Positions 5,129-7,710 of a stretch of DNA of 7,710 bases are shown here, piece by piece. Every line of letters starts with the position of its first letter. The first letter of the stretch is position 1. The position numbers and the translations under genes are program-made. Origin of the DNA: DASUZD01 sp036377055 (lineage in GTDB: Bacteria > Actinomycetota > Thermoleophilia > Gaiellales > Gaiellaceae); NCBI GenBank assembly GCA_036377055.1, contig DASUZD010000238.1, forward strand, positions 1-7,710, read 5' to 3'. The notes under the pieces are model-generated. The model made no database searches, was not told where the DNA came from, and saw only the letters and a list, made by a program, of their open reading frames with translations.

Positions 5129-5988
5129 CGCTGCGGGATCGACGTGTACCGCGGGTCCCGTGCCGACTGCTTCCCCGCGTGGTACACGGCGAAGCGCTGG
5201 CAGGCGGCGCCGGCCATGAGGAGCGATCCGGCCGCGATCGCGCCAAGCCGCTTCCGGCCGGCGACCGCCATCAGCAGGCCCCCCGCCGCGGTCGCCGCCT
5301 TCGCGGCCTTGGCGTACATCCCGCCGGAGTCTTCGTGGTACGGCTCGCCGACGAGGTCGCCGAGCCGGTCCTCCATCGCCTTCGTCGCGGCCAGTTCGAG
5401 CGCGGCGCCGACGACGGCGAGCCTACGAGCCGGCCCCGCAAACGCACAGGGCGTGAACATCGCGACTGCACCGCCCGCGCTCGCGCACGAGCTGCCGGCG
5501 AAGACGAACGGCAGCTCGCGCCGAGCGCCGTGCCAGACGGGGACGACGCTGTCGGAGACGAGCGCCGCCGTGTAGGTCGAGAGGAACGGGCCGAGCAGGC
5601 CCGCGACCGTCTCCGCGGCCGCTTTCACGCGCGGCAGGATGCCCAGCACCTCGCACGTCGCGCCGATCCCGCTCGCGGTGCCGCTCGCGCTGACGATCCA
5701 CGTGCCGAGGCTCATCGGCGATGTGACCTTGAAGACGCGGAGCATGTTCAGGAACCGCATCGGCCGGCCGAGGTCCTTGATCAGCAGCGCCGGGCTGACG
5801 ATGATCGCGGCCGTGTTCACGAGCAGCGCGCGCCGCGCGAGGACGTCGTTGCCGGCGAGCCGCGCCGCGAGCGTCAGCGTCGCCGAGGCGCCGGCGAGCC
5901 CGCCCGTGAAGAAGTACGTCGGGATCTCCGGCTTCCAGACCGGCTCCTTGACGATCGGGCGGCCGTAGTAGGAGACGGGCTCGGTCAC
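5062..5988 (-). CDS. nrfD: NrfD/PsrC-family membrane anchor subunit of formate dehydrogenase
   Basis: Known role: NrfD/PsrC proteins are multi-helix membrane subunits that exchange electrons between iron-sulfur subunits of molybdopterin enzymes and the quinone pool; most lack haem. Seen: 308 residues, about eight helices (near 24-46, 54-70, 88-116, 127-155, 162-183 and three more towards the C-terminus). The family signature KDLGRPMRFLNMLRVFKV (71-88) is followed by TSPMSLGTW (89-97). A soluble N-terminus (YYGRPIVKEPVWKPEIP) precedes helix one, and QSARDPRYT lies near the C-terminus. Start: GTG 5988 overlaps the stop of the iron-sulfur gene as GTGA and has GGAGG six bases upstream. Earlier in-frame starts would lie inside the upstream gene. 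Last gene of the formate dehydrogenase operon, in the position FdnI (cytochrome b) has in E. coli. The C-terminal tail of about 18 residues overlaps mrpD antisense and looks like a run-on. Confidence 0.9.
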   Translation of the reverse strand: MTEPVSYYGRPIVKEPVWKPEIPTYFFTGGLAGASATLTLAARLAGNDVLARRALLVNTAAIIVSPALLIKDLGRPMRFLNMLRVFKVTSPMSLGTWIVSASGTASGIGATCEVLGILPRVKAAAETVAGLLGPFLSTYTAALVSDSVVPVWHGARRELPFVFAGSSCASAGGAVAMFTPCAFAGPARRLAVVGAALELAATKAMEDRLGDLVGEPYHEDSGGMYAKAAKAATAAGGLLMAVAGRKRLGAIAAGSLLMAGAACQRFAVYHAGKQSARDPRYTSIPQRQRRSTAKSPPTSARPTTSHAT

Positions 5989-6818
5989 GCTCGGCCTCCA
6001 ATGAAAGCCGCGGCCACGCCGGCGACCAACGCCGCGCCGGCCGCGAACGCCGCGCCCCACATCTCGCCGAGGTCGCGCGTGGGCACGACCGGGTCCGGCG
6101 GCAGGCCGTAGACCTCAGGCTCGTCGAGCAGCAGGAAGAAGGCGCCCGCGCCGCCAACACCGTCGTCGCCGTCGGCCAGGTACAGCCGCGCATCGTCCAC
6201 CCCGACCTCGTGCAGCTCGTCGACGCGTCCGTGAGCCCGCGCGAGCAGCTCGTCGAGCGGCCCGAACTGGATCGACTCGGTGGGGCACGCCTTCGCGCAC
6301 GCCGGCTCGAGCCCGTCCTCGAGTCGGTCGTAACAGAGCGTGCACTTGTGCATCCCGCCGTCCGACTCGCGCCTGTCGATCACGCCGAACGGACAGGCGG
6401 TGACGCAGTAGCCGCAGCCGTTGCAGACGTCGTCCTGGATCACGACCGTGCCGAACTCGGTCCGGAAGATCGCGCCCGTCGGGCAGACGTCCAGGCACCC
6501 GGCGTGCGTGCAGTGCTTGCAGACGTCGGAGGACATCAGCCAGCGGAAGTCGTGGCCGACGCCCGCGTCCTGCACCGCGATCGGCTTGTCCTGCTCGATG
6601 AACGCGACGTGGCGCCACGTGTTCGCGTTGAGCTCGCCCGTGTTGTCGTACGAGTGACCGGTCCAGACGAGGCCGTCCTCCGGCAGCAGGTTCCACTCCT
6701 TGCACGCGACCTCGCAGGCCTTGCAGCCGATGCAGACCGAGGTGTCGGTGAAGAAGCCGACGCGCCGCTCGCGCTCCTCGGGCGGATAGCTCCCTTGCCC
6801 GTCGGGCTCGGCGATCAT
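5985..6818 (-). CDS. fdnH: Formate dehydrogenase beta subunit, four [4Fe-4S] clusters plus C-terminal membrane helix (FdnH/FdoH-like)
   Basis: Known role: carries electrons from the catalytic alpha subunit to the membrane subunit through a chain of four [4Fe-4S] clusters. Seen: 277 residues with sixteen cysteines in ferredoxin-type groups: C29-x2-C32-x2-C35-x3-C39; C100-x2-C103-x4-C108-x3-C112; C132-x2-C135-x2-C138-x3-C142; C159-x2-C162-x11-C174-x3-C178. No cluster ligand is missing. The region after residue 185 follows FdnH, including GVGGAGAFFLLLDEPEVYGLPPDP, and a final helix (about 252-273) resembles the C-terminal membrane helix of FdnH. Length is close to the 294 of E. coli FdnH. No signal peptide is seen; such subunits travel with the alpha subunit. 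Start ATG 6818 overlaps the alpha stop as ATGA, with GAGGAG five bases upstream. The retained C-terminal helix beside an NrfD partner, rather than a cytochrome b, is notable. An unspecified molybdopterin-oxidoreductase beta subunit is the alternative, but the FdnH-like tail argues against it. Confidence 0.93.
   Translation of the reverse strand: MIAEPDGQGSYPPEERERRVGFFTDTSVCIGCKACEVACKEWNLLPEDGLVWTGHSYDNTGELNANTWRHVAFIEQDKPIAVQDAGVGHDFRWLMSSDVCKHCTHAGCLDVCPTGAIFRTEFGTVVIQDDVCNGCGYCVTACPFGVIDRRESDGGMHKCTLCYDRLEDGLEPACAKACPTESIQFGPLDELLARAHGRVDELHEVGVDDARLYLADGDDGVGGAGAFFLLLDEPEVYGLPPDPVVPTRDLGEMWGAAFAAGAALVAGVAAAFIGGRA
5995..5999 (-). promoter_or_regulatory. Ribosome binding site that sets the nrfD start
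   Basis: GGAGG on the minus strand lies six bases before GTG 5988, inside the 3' end of the iron-sulfur gene. It supports the overlapping GTG over any upstream in-frame start and suggests coupled translation. Confidence 0.7.
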
Positions 6819-7710
6819 CGCGGCTCCTCGGCGACGGACGGGTAGCTCTCGACGAGCTCGCGCAGAGCCGGCCCGCGAGGACGGCGTCCCGGCCGGATGT
6901 CGCAGCTCGCGCCCTTGACCTCCTGGATGTGGACGTTCGGGTCGAGCGCGATCGGAAAGAGGTCGTTCGCCGAGTCGCCGGTCGTGAGGCCCTTGAACCC
7001 CCAGTGGTAGGGAAGCCCGACCTGGTGCAGGAGCCGGCCCTCGACCTGGAGCGGCGCCATCCGCTCGGTCACCATGACCCGCGCCTCGATCGCCGTCCGC
7101 GCGGTCACGATCGTCGCCCAGTCACCGTGCCGAAGGCCGCGCTCGGCGGCGAGCTCCGGCGAGACCTCGCAGAAGAATTCGGGCTGGAGCTCGGCGAGGT
7201 ACGGCAGCGCCCGGCTCATCCCGCCTGCGGTGTGGTGCTCGGTCAGGCGGTAGGTCGTGACGACGTACGGGTACGCGTCGGCGCCGGGGTGGCCGTTCGA
7301 GGGGTTAGACGGGTTCTCCGGCCGCGGCAGCTGCTGGCGCGCCGGGTTCGCGCGCTGGCCGTAGAGCGGGTTGTCGAACGGCGACTCGTGGGGCTCGTAG
7401 TGCGTCGGCAGCGGCCCGTCGACCAGGCCGCTCGGAACGAACAGCCAGCCGCGGCCGTCGGCCTGCATGATGAACGGGTGGTCGCCGCGGATCGCCTCCT
7501 CGGCCTTCGCCCCGTCGGGTGGCACGTACGAAGGCGGCTTCGTCTCCTGGAAGTCGGGCACGTCGTCGCCCTCCCACTTGCCCGCCTTCGCATTCCACGA
7601 GATCAGCCGCTTGCGCTCCGACCACGGCTTCCCCTCGGGATCCGCTGACGCGCGGTTGTAGAGGATCCGCCGGTTCGCCGGCCAAGCCCAGCCCCACTCG
7701 AGCGCGTAGA
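6815..7710 (-). CDS. fdnG: Formate dehydrogenase alpha subunit (FdnG/FdoG-type molybdopterin enzyme), C-terminal part only
   Basis: Known role: catalytic subunit oxidising formate to CO2 at a Mo- or W-bis-MGD centre. Seen: the frame is open from the right edge, giving 297 C-terminal residues of a protein that is about 1000 long in this family. The N-terminal [4Fe-4S] motif, the catalytic Sec/Cys and any Tat signal lie outside the window. Diagnostic segments are WPANRRILYNRASADPEG near the edge, then GDDVPDFQ. After these come LPTHYEPHESPFDNPLYG, YPYVVTTYRLTEHHT (start of the molybdopterin-dinucleotide-binding domain), LPYHWGFKG and ANDLFPIALDPNV, ending near CDIRPGRRPRG. The order and spacing match the FdnG C-terminus. 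An internal GTG at 7561 could be mistaken for a start, but the family homology continues upstream of it without a break. It is upstream of the beta and NrfD genes in one operon with 4-nt overlaps. Whether the enzyme faces the periplasm, as in E. coli FdnG, cannot be judged here. Confidence 0.95.
   Translation of the reverse strand, partial: YALEWGWAWPANRRILYNRASADPEGKPWSERKRLISWNAKAGKWEGDDVPDFQETKPPSYVPPDGAKAEEAIRGDHPFIMQADGRGWLFVPSGLVDGPLPTHYEPHESPFDNPLYGQRANPARQQLPRPENPSNPSNGHPGADAYPYVVTTYRLTEHHTAGGMSRALPYLAELQPEFFCEVSPELAAERGLRHGDWATIVTARTAIEARVMVTERMAPLQVEGRLLHQVGLPYHWGFKGLTTGDSANDLFPIALDPNVHIQEVKGASCDIRPGRRPRGPALRELVESYPSVAEEPR
6824..6829 (-). promoter_or_regulatory. Ribosome binding site of the beta subunit gene
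   Basis: GAGGAG on the minus strand lies five bases before ATG 6818, within the last codons of the alpha subunit gene. It fixes the start used here and fits translational coupling through the ATGA overlap. Confidence 0.7.

Noticed and set aside
5129..5165. Candidate bidirectional terminator near the operon junction
   Set aside because: Only short GC palindromes such as CGGG-T-CCCG are present, without a stable long stem or a T-run, and the segment is still inside nrfD coding sequence.
3487..6111. Very long plus-strand open frame of 874 codons
   Set aside because: It runs out of frame through mrpD and then antisense through nrfD and part of the beta gene. Its composition is Arg/Ala/Pro-rich shadow, and it has no recognisable domain.
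7559..7561. Internal GTG as the start of the alpha subunit
   Set aside because: FdnG homology (WPANRRILYNRAS and following) continues in frame upstream to the window edge, so this is an internal valine codon.
6210..7648. Plus-strand open frames opposite the formate dehydrogenase genes
   Set aside because: Antisense shadows; the minus strand carries all sixteen cluster cysteines and the FdnG motifs.

Overview
This window looks like chromosomal DNA from a high-GC actinobacterium. An F420-dependent oxidoreductase, an Mrp/Mbh-type cation antiporter module and a formate dehydrogenase carrying an NrfD anchor sit together. That mix, the GTG-rich starts and the codon bias fit the Thermoleophilia (Gaiellales/Solirubrobacterales) or a related deep actinobacterial lineage. 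The taxonomic call is inference; no rRNA or marker gene is present.

Layout. (1) Positions 1-923, minus strand: an almost complete LLM-class F420-dependent oxidoreductase running off the left edge. (2) Positions 924-1084: the only real intergenic gap, a divergent region holding a 76-bp palindromic repeat element with two related copies. (3) Positions 1085-5128, plus strand: a seven-gene antiporter operon, mrpE-mrpF-mrpG-mbhD-like-(mbhE+mrpB fusion)-mrpC-mrpD. Every gene junction overlaps by 4 nt or 1 nt. (4) Positions 5062-7710, minus strand: a convergent formate dehydrogenase operon read from the right edge, with the catalytic alpha subunit (C-terminal part only), a four-cluster [4Fe-4S] beta subunit and an NrfD/PsrC-type membrane subunit. 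Both junctions there overlap by 4 nt.

How the genes work together. The antiporter operon has the subunit order of the membrane-arm half of archaeal Mbh (mbhA-H), not that of a classical MrpABCDEFG operon. There is one ND5-like channel subunit, no large MrpA, and no hydrogenase or quinone module next to it. The formate dehydrogenase would oxidise formate at a molybdenum/tungsten bis-MGD site and pass electrons through the beta-subunit clusters to a membrane NrfD protein, presumably reducing quinone. The two operons converge and their 3' ends overlap by 67 bp. Whether they are functionally linked (formate oxidation and cation/proton cycling) is a hypothesis only.

Most of the window is recognisable energy metabolism. 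The points worth a second look are the divergent ion-path residues in MrpD, the Mbh-like module without a partner, the formate dehydrogenase/NrfD hybrid, the convergent coding overlap and the palindromic repeat.
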